Shown here piece by piece: positions 1 to 9,628 of a stretch of DNA of 64,000 bases. This stretch comes from Sphingomonas sp. 7/4-4 (lineage in GTDB: Bacteria > Pseudomonadota > Alphaproteobacteria > Sphingomonadales > Sphingomonadaceae). The translations under genes and the position numbers were made by a program. The DNA lies in assembly GCF_027941955.1 (NCBI RefSeq), contig NZ_CP115960.1:2992501-3056500 (forward strand), in the 5' to 3' direction. The notes under the pieces are model-generated. The model was not told where the DNA came from, did not search any database, and worked only from the letters and a program-made list of their open reading frames with translations. The number at the start of each line of letters is the position of its first letter. The first letter of the stretch is position 1.

Positions 1-663
1 GGCGCCCGCAATGTCGCCGAAGCGGCGCGGCGCGGCGGTGTCGAAGCGCTGGTTCAACTCTCCGCGCTGGGCGCCGACACGGATTCGCCTTCCGTTTATG
101 GCTGCACCAAGGCCGAGGGCGAACGCGCGGTGCGTGAGGCTTTTCCGTCCGCGACGATCCTGCGGCCCTCGATCCTGTTCGGCCGCGAGGATGCATTCGT
201 GAACCGCTTTGCCGGGCTGATTGCGAACGCGCCGGTGGTGCCGGTGCTGCGGCCCGGGGTGAAGTTCCAGCCGGCCTATGTCGCCGATGTCGCGCAGGCG
301 GTGGTGAAGGCCTTGGAGAATCCCGATGCACATGGCGGCCATGTCTATGAACTCGGCGGTCCCGACATAGTGACGATGGCCGAGCTCCATCGCTGGATCG
401 CCGGCGCGATCGGGCGCGATGCGCATTTCGTCGAGCTCCCCGATGCGCTGGGCGGCCTCGTCGCGCTGTTCGGCGTGCTGCCCGGCGCGCCGATCACTCG
501 GGATCATTGGCGCATGCTCCAGCGCGACAATATGGTTTCGGCCGGCGCCGCGGGGTTCGGGAAGTTCGGCCTGACGGCGACGCCCCTGGCCGCGGTCGCG
601 CCGAGCTGGCTGGTCCGTTTCCGCCGCCATGGCCGATTCGGCCAGCTGGGCGAAGCCGCCTGA
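1..663 (+). CDS. NAD(P)-dependent epimerase/dehydratase, NDUFA9-like (5' partial)
   Basis: Reading frame 1 is open from the first base, so the start lies outside the window; about 220 C-terminal residues are present. The short-chain dehydrogenase YxxxK signature is seen as YGCTKAEGE near residue 37. It is followed by LRPSILFGRED and VADVAQAVVKAL, typical of the atypical SDR group that includes the complex I accessory subunit NDUFA9 and related bacterial proteins. It probably binds NAD(P) in the cytoplasm or at the membrane face; the substrate cannot be read from the sequence. The gene lies 64 bases before uppP in the same direction. Confidence 0.8.
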   Translation, partial: GARNVAEAARRGGVEALVQLSALGADTDSPSVYGCTKAEGERAVREAFPSATILRPSILFGREDAFVNRFAGLIANAPVVPVLRPGVKFQPAYVADVAQAVVKALENPDAHGGHVYELGGPDIVTMAELHRWIAGAIGRDAHFVELPDALGGLVALFGVLPGAPITRDHWRMLQRDNMVSAGAAGFGKFGLTATPLAAVAPSWLVRFRRHGRFGQLGEAA

Positions 664-727
664 AATCCTGCCCGACCAGGCCGCCGGCGCGGGGCCGGCT
701 GCCGCGTGAACGAGAGGCCCTTCTCCT

Positions 728-1528
728 ATGACCGAACTTCTCGTCGCGATCCTGCTCGGCATCGTCGAGGGCGTCACTGAATTTCTGCCCGTATCGTCGA
801 CCGGCCATCTGATCCTCGCGAGCGAGCTGATGGGCTATGACGCTGCGCAATGGGCGGTGTTCAACATCGCCATCCAGCCCGGCGCGATCCTGGCGATCGT
901 GGTGCTCTATTGGCGGACCTTCCTCGCGGTGTTCAAGGGCCTGCTGCGCTGGGAGGCGTCCTCGGTCGCCTTCGTGCGCAACCTGCTCATCGCCTTCGTT
1001 CCCGCGGTGGTTCTCGGCTTGGCATTCGGCGATCAGATCGATGCGCTGCTCGAGAATGCCGTGGTCGTCGCCTGGGCGCTGATCGTCGGCGGCGTCGCGA
1101 TCCTGATCGTCGAGCGCTTCGCCCGAACCGAGAATGTCCTCGGCATCTCGGGAGTCTCCACCCTGCAGTCGATCAAGATCGGCCTGGTACAATGTCTCGC
1201 CATGGTTCCCGGCGTCAGCCGTTCGGGTGCGACCATCATGGGCGCGATGGCACTCGGCATCGACCGCCGCACCGCCGCCGACTTCAGCTTCTTCCTCGCC
1301 TTGCCGACCTTGACCGGAGCGACGGTATTGCAGCTCTACAAGCACCGCGATGCGATCACTGCGGACGGCCTGGGACTGATCGCAGTGGGCTTTGTCGTCT
1401 CCTTCGTGGTGGCCCTGGCGGTGGTGAAGGTATTCCTCGCGATCGTCACCAAGCACGGTTTTGCGCCTTTTGCCTGGTATCGAATCATCGCCGGGGCAGC
1501 AGCATTGGTGTGGCTGGGAATGCGATAG
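728..1528 (+). CDS. uppP: Undecaprenyl-diphosphatase UppP (BacA)
   Basis: A 266-residue polytopic membrane protein of normal family length. It dephosphorylates undecaprenyl diphosphate so the lipid carrier can be reused in peptidoglycan and polysaccharide synthesis. Both family signatures are present: EGVTEFLPVSSTGHL at residues 14-28, containing the catalytic Glu, and GVSRSGATIMG near residue 163, containing the phosphate-binding Arg/Ser. Hydrophobic segments run to the C-terminus. The ATG start fits the N-terminal membrane segment and the signature position. Intact reading frame. Confidence 0.97.
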   Translation: MTELLVAILLGIVEGVTEFLPVSSTGHLILASELMGYDAAQWAVFNIAIQPGAILAIVVLYWRTFLAVFKGLLRWEASSVAFVRNLLIAFVPAVVLGLAFGDQIDALLENAVVVAWALIVGGVAILIVERFARTENVLGISGVSTLQSIKIGLVQCLAMVPGVSRSGATIMGAMALGIDRRTAADFSFFLALPTLTGATVLQLYKHRDAITADGLGLIAVGFVVSFVVALAVVKVFLAIVTKHGFAPFAWYRIIAGAAALVWLGMR

Positions 1529-1542
1529 GACCGTATCGGCCC

Positions 1543-1561
1543 ATTATTCCCGCGCAATAAT
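1543..1561. repeat. Short inverted repeat in the uppP-gltD gap
   Basis: ATTATT and AATAAT arms are separated by 7 bases, in the 123-base gap between uppP and gltD. It could be an operator for the gltD promoter or part of the uppP 3' end. There is no T-tract, so it is not a standard terminator. No convincing sigma-70 hexamer pair was found in the gap. Confidence 0.3.
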
Positions 1562-1651
1562 GTTGCAAATCGCGCTTTCCACCGGATGAATCGATAAATA
1601 GGACAGTATTACTGCCTTTTATGTCACGCGCCCTTGGAATAAGGGGCTCGC

Positions 1652-3097
1652 ATGGCAGACGATGCGATGCTCAAATTCGTGGCGCGTGGGCAGGAATATC
1701 CGGCCAAGCGCGAGGCTGAACTCCGCGCGGAGGATTTCCGTGAAATCGCGGACCGCTATGCCGTGCCCGACGCAGAGGCGCAGGCCGGGCGCTGCTCGCA
1801 ATGCGGCGTCCCTTATTGCTCGGTGCATTGCCCTCTGCACAATCACATCCCCGATTGGCTGCGGTTGACGGCGGAAGGGCGGCTGCGCGAGGCGTATGAG
1901 CTCTCCAATTCGACTTCGACCATGCCCGAGATCTGCGGCCGCATCTGTCCGCAGGACCGGCTGTGCGAAGGCAATTGCGTGATCGAATTCTCCGGCCACG
2001 GCGCAGTGACGATCGGCTCGGTCGAAAAGTTCATCACCGACAAGGCATGGGACGAGGGATGGGTCGAGCCCGTCCGCGTCGGCCCGGCACGCGGCCAATC
2101 CGTAGGTGTCATCGGCGCAGGGCCGGCGGGCCTCAGCGCCGCCGAATATCTGCGCGAGATGGGCTATGACGTGCACGTCTATGACCGGCACGATCGCGCC
2201 GGCGGGCTGCTGACCTATGGCATCCCGGGCTTCAAGCTCGAGAAGCACATCGTCATGCGCCGCGTCGAACGGCTCGCCGAGGCGGGAATCACGTTCCACA
2301 CCGGCTTCGAAGTCGGCCGCGAAGCCACGCTCGAAGAATTGCGCGCGCGCCACGACACGCTGCTGATCGCCACCGGCGTCTACAAGGCCCGCGCGATCAA
2401 GGCGCCCGGCGTCGGCGCCGCGGGGGTGGTCGAGGCACTCGATTATCTGACCGCCTCGAACCGCAAGGGCTTCGGCGACGTCGTGCCCGCATTCGACGAC
2501 GGCAGCCTGAATGCCGAGGGCAAGAACGTCGTCGTGATCGGCGGCGGCGACACCGCGATGGACTGCGTCCGCACCGCGATCCGCCAGGGCGCGGCATCAG
2601 TGAAGTGCCTGTATCGCCGCGACCGCGCCAACATGCCCGGCTCGCAGCGCGAAGTCGCCAATGCCGAGGAGGAAGGCGTCGAGTTCGTCTGGCTCTCCGG
2701 ACCGGAGGCGTTCGACAGCGCGGGCGATGGCGGCGGCAAGGTGACCGGCGTGCGCGCATCGAAGATGCGGCTGGGCGCACCCGATGCCTCCGGCCGGCGC
2801 GCGCCTGAAGTCGATCCCGGCGGTGCGTTCCAGCTCGAAGCCGATCTCGTGATCAAGGCGCTCGGCTTCGAGGCCGAGGACCTGCCCAGGCTGTTCGGTT
2901 CGGAAGGGCTCGGCGTGACGCGCTGGGGCACATTGCGCACCGACGGCAAGACCATGATGACCAGCCTCGACGGCGTGTTCGCGGCGGGCGACATCGTGCG
3001 CGGCGCGAGCCTCGTCGTCTGGGCAATCCGCGACGGCCGCGACGTGGCCGCGCACATGCATGCGTGGATGCGCGCAAAGGCGAGGGTCGCTGCATGA
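1652..3097 (+). CDS. gltD: Glutamate synthase (NADPH) small subunit GltD
   Basis: A 481-residue protein of normal length. It passes electrons from NADPH through FAD to the large subunit, which makes glutamate from glutamine and 2-oxoglutarate. N-terminal cysteines at 48, 51, 56 and 60 (RCSQCGVPYCSVHC), plus a second set in CGRICPQDRLCEGNC, ligate two 4Fe-4S clusters. The FAD dinucleotide fold GAGPAGLSAAEY is near residue 154 and the NADPH fold VVVIGGGDTAMD near 293. The C-terminal GDIVRGASLVVWAI block is typical of the family. Its stop codon overlaps the start of the next gene, and gltB follows that, indicating one transcript. Confidence 0.97.
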   Translation: MADDAMLKFVARGQEYPAKREAELRAEDFREIADRYAVPDAEAQAGRCSQCGVPYCSVHCPLHNHIPDWLRLTAEGRLREAYELSNSTSTMPEICGRICPQDRLCEGNCVIEFSGHGAVTIGSVEKFITDKAWDEGWVEPVRVGPARGQSVGVIGAGPAGLSAAEYLREMGYDVHVYDRHDRAGGLLTYGIPGFKLEKHIVMRRVERLAEAGITFHTGFEVGREATLEELRARHDTLLIATGVYKARAIKAPGVGAAGVVEALDYLTASNRKGFGDVVPAFDDGSLNAEGKNVVVIGGGDTAMDCVRTAIRQGAASVKCLYRRDRANMPGSQREVANAEEEGVEFVWLSGPEAFDSAGDGGGKVTGVRASKMRLGAPDASGRRAPEVDPGGAFQLEADLVIKALGFEAEDLPRLFGSEGLGVTRWGTLRTDGKTMMTSLDGVFAAGDIVRGASLVVWAIRDGRDVAAHMHAWMRAKARVAA

Positions 3098-3743
3098 TGG
3101 GAATCGCGAGGGCACAGGGATTGACGATGGCTCTGGCGCTGGCGCTGCCCGGCGCTGCGGCGGCGCAAACTGTCCCGCCGGCTGCTCCGCAAACGGCGCC
3201 GGCCGATCCGGCACGGCTCGCGGTGGCAGGGAAAGTCGTCGCGAAGCTGGTGCCGCAGGGCGTCTATCTGCGCATGATGCGCGATGCCTTTCCGCAGATG
3301 ATGGATGCGATGATCGGCCAGATGAGCGGACTGACCCCCGCCGATCTCGGCGAGAAGGACAGCAGCGGCAAGACGCTCGAGCAGATCGCGGCCGAGCGCG
3401 ACCCCGCCTTTCGCGAGCGCATGACGATCATGACGCGCGTGATCAGCGATGAAATGGGCAAGGTGATGGACAAGCTCGAGCCGCGCGTCCGCGTCGCTTT
3501 GGGCAAATCCTTCGCGCGGCGTTTCACGCTCCAGCAACTGAACGATCTCGATGCGTTCTTTGCCACCCCTCGGGTTCTGCGTTCGCGAAGGACTATCTGC
3601 TGACCTTCATGGATCCCGAGATGATGCAGGAAATGTCTGCAGCCACGCCCGAGATCATGCGCGCGATGCCCGCAATCATGCAGCGGGTCGAAAAAGAGAC
3701 GGCGCATTTGCCGCCGCCGCCCAAGTCCGAGACCAAGCAATGA
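3094..3743 (+). CDS. Secreted DUF2059-like protein (frameshifted here)
   Basis: The restored product is about 216 residues with a Sec signal peptide (hydrophobic run ending ALPGAAAAQ). The start ATG at 3094 overlaps the gltD stop; 3097 is the alternative. The frame breaks in the CCCC run at 3566-3569. One more C gives FFATPSGSAFAKDYLLTF and reading continues to a TGA at 3741-3743 that overlaps the gltB ATG. The helical segment ending LQQLNDLDAFFATPSG resembles the DUF2059 family, periplasmic proteins of unknown role. A secreted protein between the two GOGAT subunit genes is unusual. Confidence 0.7.
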
Positions 3744-6700
3744 CCAGTGAATCCGAACGCGAACGCCTCGCCCGCGAGGGCATGTACCGTCCCGAGTTCG
3801 AAGGCGATGCCTGCGGCGTGGGCATGGTCGCCGCGACCGACGGCCAGCCGTCGCGCCGCGTCGTCCAGTCGGCGATCGATGCGCTGAAGGCCGTATGGCA
3901 CCGCGGCGCCGTGGATGCCGACGGCAAGACCGGCGACGGCGCAGGCCTGCATGTCGACCTGCCGGTGCGGTTCTTCGACGACGCGATCGCCGCGGGTGGG
4001 CACCGGGTGATGCCGAACCGGCTCGCCGTCGGCATGATCTTCCTGCCGCGTACCGATCTGGGCGCGCAGGAAAGCTGCCGCACGATCGTCGAATCGGAGA
4101 TCATCGAGGCAGGCTACACCATCTATGGCTGGCGACAGGTTCCTGTCGACGTTTCGGTGATCGGGATGAAGGCGCAGGCGACGCGCCCCGAGATCGAGCA
4201 GATCATGATCGCGGGACCGATGCCCGGCGATGTCGACGCCGCCGAGTTCGAGAAGAACCTGTATCTGGTGCGCCGCCGGATCGAGAAGCGCGTGATCGCC
4301 GCGCAGATCAGCGGATTCTACATCTGCTCGCTGTCGACGCGCTCGATCATCTACAAGGGGCTGTTCCTCGCCGAGAGCCTCAGCGAATTCTACCCCGATC
4401 TCAAGGACGAGCGCTTCACCAGCCGGGTTGCGATCTTCCACCAGCGTTATTCGACCAACACCTTCCCGCAATGGTGGCTGGCGCAGCCGTTCCGCTGCCT
4501 CGCGCACAATGGCGAGATCAACACGATCCGCGGCAACAAGAACTGGATGCTCAGCCACGAGATCAAGATGGCGAGCATCGCGTTCGGCGAGCAGAGCGAG
4601 GACATCAAGCCGGTGATCCCGGCGGGCGCGTCGGACACCGCGGCGCTCGACGCGGTGTTCGAGGCGATCTGCCGCTCGGGCCGCGACGCCCCCACTGCCA
4701 AGCTGATGCTGGTGCCCGAGGCGTGGGACGAGAGCACGCCTGCCAGCCATTTGTCGATGTACAAGTATCTCGCCAGCGTGATGGAGCCGTGGGACGGCCC
4801 GGCAGCGCTGGCGATGACCGACGGCCGCTGGGCGGTCGCCGGCGTCGACCGCAATGCGCTGCGCCCCTTGCGCTACACCCAGACGTCCGATGGGCTGCTC
4901 ATCGTCGGCTCCGAGACGGGCATGGTCCAGATCTCCGAATCCTCCGTCGTCGCCAAGGGCCGGATGGGTCCGGGGCAGATGATCGCAGTCGATCTCGAAA
5001 ATGGCGTGCTGTTCGACGACGCGGCGATCAAGGATCGCATCGCCGGCGAGGCGGACTATGCCGCGATGATCGGCGAGTTCATCACCATCGACGATCTGCC
5101 CGCGGCCGAACCCGGCGCCTATTTCGATCGCGCCGAGCTGACTCGCCGCCAGGTCGCGGCGGGGCAGACGCTCGAGGACATGGAGCTGATCCTCGCGCCG
5201 ATGGTCGAGACCGCCAAGGAAGCCATCGGCTCGATGGGCGACGATACCCCGCTCGCCGTGATCTCGGACAAGCCGCGGCTGATCAGCCAGTTCTTCCGGC
5301 AGAATTTCAGCCAGGTCACCAATCCGCCGATCGATTCGCTGCGCGAGCGCCAGGTGATGACGCTGCGCACGCGCTTCGGGAACCTTGCCAACATCCTCGA
5401 CGCCGAGGGTACGCCGGGGCGCGTGCTGGTGCTCGAGAGCCCGGTGCTGACCAATGCCGACTGGCATCGCCTGCGCGCGCATTTCGGGGCGCAGTCCGCC
5501 GAGATCGACTGTACCTTCGACGCCAAGAGCGATCCCGAGGCATTGCGCGAAGCGATCAAGCGCATCCGCTACGAGGCCGAGCAGGCCGTTCGCGCCGGCT
5601 GCACCGAATTGTTCCTCACCGACGAGCATCTCGGCGTCGACAAGGTCGCGATTGCGGGCGTGCTCGCTGCCGCCGCTGTCCACACGCATCTCGTGCGTCG
5701 CGGCCTGCGCTCTTATGCTTCGGTCAACGTCCGCTCCGCCGAATGCCTCGACACCCATTATTATGCGGTGCTGATCGGCGTCGGCGCGACGACGGTGAAC
5801 GCCTATCTGGCCGAAGCCTCGATCGCCGATCGGCAGGCGCGCGGCCTGTTCGGCGAACTGAGCCTCGCCGAATGCCTCAAGCGCCATCGCAAGGCGATCG
5901 ACGAGGGGCTGCTCAAGATCCTGTCGAAAATGGGCATCGCAGTGATCTCGTCCTATCGCGGCGGCTATAATTTCGAGGCGGTGGGTCTCAGCCGCGCGCT
6001 GGTCAACGATCTGTTCCCCGGCATGCCGGCCAAGATCTCGGGCGAAGGCTATGCCTCGCTCCATCTGAGCGCGATCATGCGCCACGAGGCGGCGTTCGAC
6101 CGCGCGGTTGCGGCATTGCCGATCGGCGGCTTCTATCGCCAGCGGCACGGCGGCGAGACGCATGCCTATTCGGCACAGCTGATGCACCTGCTGCAGACCG
6201 CGGTGTCGACCGACAGCTATTCGAGCTATCTGCAATTCTCGCGCGGGGTGCGCGACCTGCCGCCGGTCTATCTGCGCGATCTGCTCGAGTTCAACTTCCC
6301 GAACGAAGGCGCCGCGATCGACCAGGTCGAGGCGATCACCGAAATCCGCAAGCGCTTCGTGACGCCGGGCATGTCGCTCGGCGCACTCAGCCCCGAGGCG
6401 CATGAAACGCTGGCGATCGCGATGAACCGGATCGGCGCCAAGGCGGTGTCGGGCGAGGGCGGCGAGGACAGGCTGCGCTACAAGCCCTATGAGAATGGCG
6501 ACAACGCCAATTCGGTGATCAAGCAGATCGCGTCAGGCCGCTTCGGCGTGACCGCGGAATATCTGAACGCCTGCGACGAGATCGAGATCAAGGTGGCCCA
6601 GGGCGCCAAGCCCGGCGAGGGCGGCCAGCTGCCCGGCTTCAAGGTGACCGAGTTCATCGCCAAGCTGCGTCATGCGACGCCGGGCGTGACGCTGATCAGT

Positions 6701-8245
6701 CCGCCGCCGCATCACGACATCTATTCGATCGAGGATCTCGCGCAGCTCATCTACGACCTGAAGATGATCAACCCGCGCGCGCGGGTCTGCGTCAAGCTGG
6801 TGTCGTCTGCCGGTATCGGCACGGTCGCGGCGGGCGTCGCCAAAGCCCACGCAGACGTGATCCTCGTCGCCGGCCATGTCGGCGGCACCGGCGCGAGCCC
6901 GCAGACGTCGGTGAAATATGCCGGCACGCCGTGGGAAATGGGACTGACCGAAGTCAACCAGACGCTCACCCTCAACGGCCTGCGCGGCCGCGTGACATTG
7001 CGCACCGACGGCGGGCTCAAGACCGGGCGCGACATCGTCATCGCCGCGATCCTCGGCGCCGAGGAATTCGGCATCGGCACGCTGAGCCTGGTGGCGATGG
7101 GCTGCATCATGGTGCGCCAATGCCATTCGAACACCTGTCCGGTCGGCGTCTGCACGCAGGACGAGCGGCTGCGCGCGAAGTTCGTCGGCACACCCGAGAA
7201 GGTCATCAATCTGATGACCTTCATCGCCGAGGAGGTCCGCGAGATCCTGGCGAAGCTCGGCTTCAAGAGCCTCGACGAGATCATCGGGCGTACCGAATTG
7301 CTCCGCCAGGTCAGCCGCGGCGCCGAGCATCTCGACGATCTCGACCTCAACCCGATCCTCGCCAAGGTCGATGCCGATGATTCCAACCGGCGCTTCAGCC
7401 TCGCCACCTTCCGCAACGAGGTTCCCGACAGTCTCGACGCGCAGATGATCCGCGACGCAGCGGCGGTGTTCTCGCGCGGCGAGAAGATGCAGCTGACCTA
7501 TTCGGTGCGCAACACGCACCGCGCGGTGGGCACGCGGCTTTCGTCGGAAGTGACACGCAAGTTCGGCATGTCGACGCTCGCCGACAATCACGTCCAGGTG
7601 CGGCTGCGCGGCTCGGCCGGCCAGTCGCTCGGCGCGTTCCTGTGCAAGGGCATCACGCTCGAAGTGTTCGGCGATGCCAACGACTATGTCGGCAAGGGCC
7701 TGTCGGGCGGCGTCATCGTGGTGCGCCCGATGGTCAGCTCGCCGCTCGCGAGCCAGGACAATACGATCATCGGCAACACCGTGCTCTATGGCGCGACATC
7801 GGGGCGCCTCTTCGCCGCCGGACAGGCCGGCGAGCGCTTCGCGGTGCGCAATTCGGGCGCGGAAGTGGTGGTCGAGGGCTGCGGCGCGAACGGCTGCGAG
7901 TACATGACCGGCGGCACCGCGGTGGTGCTCGGCAAGGTCGGCATGAACTTCGGCGCCGGCATGACCGGCGGCATGGCCTTCGTCTATGACGCGGATGGCA
8001 GCTTCGCCGCCCGCGCCAATCCGGAGAGCATCGTCTGGCAGCGGCTGTCGTCGGCGCATTGGGAAGCCAGGCTGCGCGGCCTCGTCGAGGCGCATGCCGA
8101 TGCGACCGACAGCAAATGGTCGCAGGGCGTCCTCGAGGACTGGGACCGCGCGATCGGGCATTTCTGGCAGGTCGTGCCGAAGGAAATGCTCACCCGGCTT
8201 TCGCACCCGCTCGATGATGCAGTGGAGGCCGTGGCGGCCGAGTGA
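3740..8245 (+). CDS. gltB: Glutamate synthase (NADPH) large subunit GltB
   Basis: A 1501-residue protein of normal family length. It hydrolyses glutamine and transfers the ammonia to 2-oxoglutarate, reducing the iminoglutarate on FMN. The type II amidotransferase nucleophile is Cys25 in GDACGVGMV after a short propeptide, which supports the ATG at 3740; an in-frame upstream extension to 3551 only overlaps the preceding gene. The FMN domain contains GHVGGTGASPQTSVKYAG. The 3Fe-4S cysteines are in CIMVRQCHSNTCPVGVC. The C-terminal beta-helix GXGXG domain has repeated Gly motifs such as GANGCEYMTGGTAVVLG. Intact. Confidence 0.97.
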   Translation: MTSESERERLAREGMYRPEFEGDACGVGMVAATDGQPSRRVVQSAIDALKAVWHRGAVDADGKTGDGAGLHVDLPVRFFDDAIAAGGHRVMPNRLAVGMIFLPRTDLGAQESCRTIVESEIIEAGYTIYGWRQVPVDVSVIGMKAQATRPEIEQIMIAGPMPGDVDAAEFEKNLYLVRRRIEKRVIAAQISGFYICSLSTRSIIYKGLFLAESLSEFYPDLKDERFTSRVAIFHQRYSTNTFPQWWLAQPFRCLAHNGEINTIRGNKNWMLSHEIKMASIAFGEQSEDIKPVIPAGASDTAALDAVFEAICRSGRDAPTAKLMLVPEAWDESTPASHLSMYKYLASVMEPWDGPAALAMTDGRWAVAGVDRNALRPLRYTQTSDGLLIVGSETGMVQISESSVVAKGRMGPGQMIAVDLENGVLFDDAAIKDRIAGEADYAAMIGEFITIDDLPAAEPGAYFDRAELTRRQVAAGQTLEDMELILAPMVETAKEAIGSMGDDTPLAVISDKPRLISQFFRQNFSQVTNPPIDSLRERQVMTLRTRFGNLANILDAEGTPGRVLVLESPVLTNADWHRLRAHFGAQSAEIDCTFDAKSDPEALREAIKRIRYEAEQAVRAGCTELFLTDEHLGVDKVAIAGVLAAAAVHTHLVRRGLRSYASVNVRSAECLDTHYYAVLIGVGATTVNAYLAEASIADRQARGLFGELSLAECLKRHRKAIDEGLLKILSKMGIAVISSYRGGYNFEAVGLSRALVNDLFPGMPAKISGEGYASLHLSAIMRHEAAFDRAVAALPIGGFYRQRHGGETHAYSAQLMHLLQTAVSTDSYSSYLQFSRGVRDLPPVYLRDLLEFNFPNEGAAIDQVEAITEIRKRFVTPGMSLGALSPEAHETLAIAMNRIGAKAVSGEGGEDRLRYKPYENGDNANSVIKQIASGRFGVTAEYLNACDEIEIKVAQGAKPGEGGQLPGFKVTEFIAKLRHATPGVTLISPPPHHDIYSIEDLAQLIYDLKMINPRARVCVKLVSSAGIGTVAAGVAKAHADVILVAGHVGGTGASPQTSVKYAGTPWEMGLTEVNQTLTLNGLRGRVTLRTDGGLKTGRDIVIAAILGAEEFGIGTLSLVAMGCIMVRQCHSNTCPVGVCTQDERLRAKFVGTPEKVINLMTFIAEEVREILAKLGFKSLDEIIGRTELLRQVSRGAEHLDDLDLNPILAKVDADDSNRRFSLATFRNEVPDSLDAQMIRDAAAVFSRGEKMQLTYSVRNTHRAVGTRLSSEVTRKFGMSTLADNHVQVRLRGSAGQSLGAFLCKGITLEVFGDANDYVGKGLSGGVIVVRPMVSSPLASQDNTIIGNTVLYGATSGRLFAAGQAGERFAVRNSGAEVVVEGCGANGCEYMTGGTAVVLGKVGMNFGAGMTGGMAFVYDADGSFAARANPESIVWQRLSSAHWEARLRGLVEAHADATDSKWSQGVLEDWDRAIGHFWQVVPKEMLTRLSHPLDDAVEAVAAE

Positions 8246-8314
8246 TCGGTTCAGCCTAGGCTAAGGTGCTGAAACGCATATATGGTGGTCATCCTGACGA
8301 CTCGGGAGAATGTC

Positions 8315-8737
8315 ATGCGTCTCGTCCCCGTTGCCGCTATTCTGTGCGCCGTTGCCGTCCCCGCCGCTGCGCAAACGCGCGCCGAGACCGATGCCGTGCG
8401 CCGGCTGAACGATCCGATGGTCCAGGAAGGCGTCGCGATGGCGATGAGCGCACTGGCCGGTATCGTGCTCGACACCAAGGTAGGGCCGCTCGCGCGCTAT
8501 GCCGACCCGGACGAGGATATCCGGCCGTCGGATACGCTGCGCGACGTCGAACGCCGCAGGGACCCGCATTTCGAAGCCAAGCTCCACGACCGGACGCGCC
8601 GCGCCGTCGGCACCGTGGGTGCAGTGTCCAGTGACGCGCTGGCGATGAGCGGCGAACTGGCGCGCGCCGCCGACCGGCTCCGCGCGGCGCTGGCGCCGCT
8701 CGCGAGCATGGCCGAGGCCTATAGCGACGATAATTGA
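8315..8737 (+). CDS. Small secreted hypothetical protein
   Basis: A 140-residue product with a clear Sec signal peptide (MRLVPVAAILCAVAVPAAAQ) and a GGGAG-like ribosome site 5-9 bases before the ATG. The mature part is charged and helical, with no recognised catalytic motif: ETDAVRRLNDPMVQEGVAMA, then a region rich in Arg and Asp, then an Ala/Leu helix. It is probably periplasmic. An alternative in-frame start at 8282 would put about 11 residues before the signal peptide and is less likely. Function unknown. Confidence 0.65.
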   Translation: MRLVPVAAILCAVAVPAAAQTRAETDAVRRLNDPMVQEGVAMAMSALAGIVLDTKVGPLARYADPDEDIRPSDTLRDVERRRDPHFEAKLHDRTRRAVGTVGAVSSDALAMSGELARAADRLRAALAPLASMAEAYSDDN

Positions 8738-8782
8738 CGCATCCGCTGGACGCGCCGCGCGTCCACGCTAGATACGAGTTGC

Positions 8783-9453
8783 ATGTGGCAACTCCTGCAA
8801 TTCCCGCTCTGTCCGTTTTCCCGCAAGGTCCGGCTGCTGCTGGGCGAGAAGGGCGTCGGCTATGAGCCGGTGCGCGAATCGCCCTGGCTGCGGCGCGACG
8901 AGTTCCTCGACCTGAACCCCACCGGCCAGGTGCCGGTGATGGTCGATACCGAGCGCGGCGTGACCTTGATCGATTCGACCGTGATCTGCGAATTCTTCGA
9001 GGAAACCGTCAGCAAGAATGCGATGATCAACGGCACCGCCACCGATCGTGCCGAGATCCGCCGGCTGGTGATCTGGTTCGACGACCATTTCTATAGCGAC
9101 ATCACCGCGCCTTTGCTCCACGAGCGGATGATCAAGCGGGTGGTCCACAAGATGGCGCCCGACGCCAAGACCCTGCGCGAGGCGATGAAGGCCGCGGTCG
9201 CGCATCTCGATTACATCGATTACCTGCTCGATCACCGCACCTGGCTCGCCGGCCCGACGATGAGCCTCGCCGATCTCGCGGCAGCCGCGCAGATCTCGAT
9301 CGCCGATTATCTGGGCGGGATCGACTGGAAGAGCCACGATCAGGCCAAGCGCTGGTATGTCGGCATGAAGAGCCGGCCGAGCTTCCGCCCGCTGCTCGCC
9401 GAGCGGATGGAGGAATTCCGCCGCCGCCCGATTACGAGAAGCTCGACGTCTAG
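8783..9453 (+). CDS. Glutathione S-transferase family protein (frameshifted near the 3' end)
   Basis: The restored product is about 223 residues. The N-terminal thioredoxin-like domain begins MWQLLQFPLCPFSRKVRLLL with Cys10 and Ser13 at the usual active-site position, followed by NPTGQVPVM and DSTVICEFFEE, the glutathione gamma-glutamyl binding region. The all-helical C-terminal domain includes GPTMSLADLAAAAQIS. The frame breaks at the GG at 9412-9413; a third G gives the ending RMEGIPPPPDYEKLDV and a TAG at 9451-9453. Without it the protein runs on into low-quality sequence to 9532. Substrate not predictable. Confidence 0.85.
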
Positions 9454-9548
9454 CCCGCCGAACAGCGCATCTGTTCCGGCAAAGCTCCCTGAAGTCGTCG
9501 GTTTCGCCGGACCCGTGTCCGTTGCGTTATAATATCTTTCGCCTCGAA

Positions 9549-9615
9549 CGCGTCGAGAGGAGACGATCTGCGATATAAGCCGCATTTGCAGATCGATCCA
9601 CATCCTCTCGACGCG
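9549..9615. repeat. Nested inverted repeat between convergent genes
   Basis: A 13-base outer arm (9549-9561, CGCGTCGAGAGGA) is perfectly complemented at 9603-9615. Inside it a 7-base arm, GATCTGC (9565-9571), is perfectly complemented at 9588-9594. It sits between the GST gene and the convergent urcA gene. There is no T-tract on either side, so if it ends transcription it does so without a classical intrinsic terminator. It could also be a miniature inverted-repeat element. Confidence 0.6.
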
Positions 9616-9628
9616 CTTCTCGTAGCTG

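Noticed and set aside
3593..6403. A 936-codon open frame antisense to gltB, and similar long antisense frames at 6533-8206, 34208-36160 and 50584-53676
   Set aside because: They mirror conserved genes (gltB, flhA, a TonB receptor) in high-GC DNA, have Arg/Asp/His-rich low-information sequence, and show no motif or ribosome site.
8250..8273. Inverted repeat TTCAGC/GCTGAA after gltB as a terminator
   Set aside because: Arms are only six bases around a 12-base loop with no T-tract; chance occurrence is likely.
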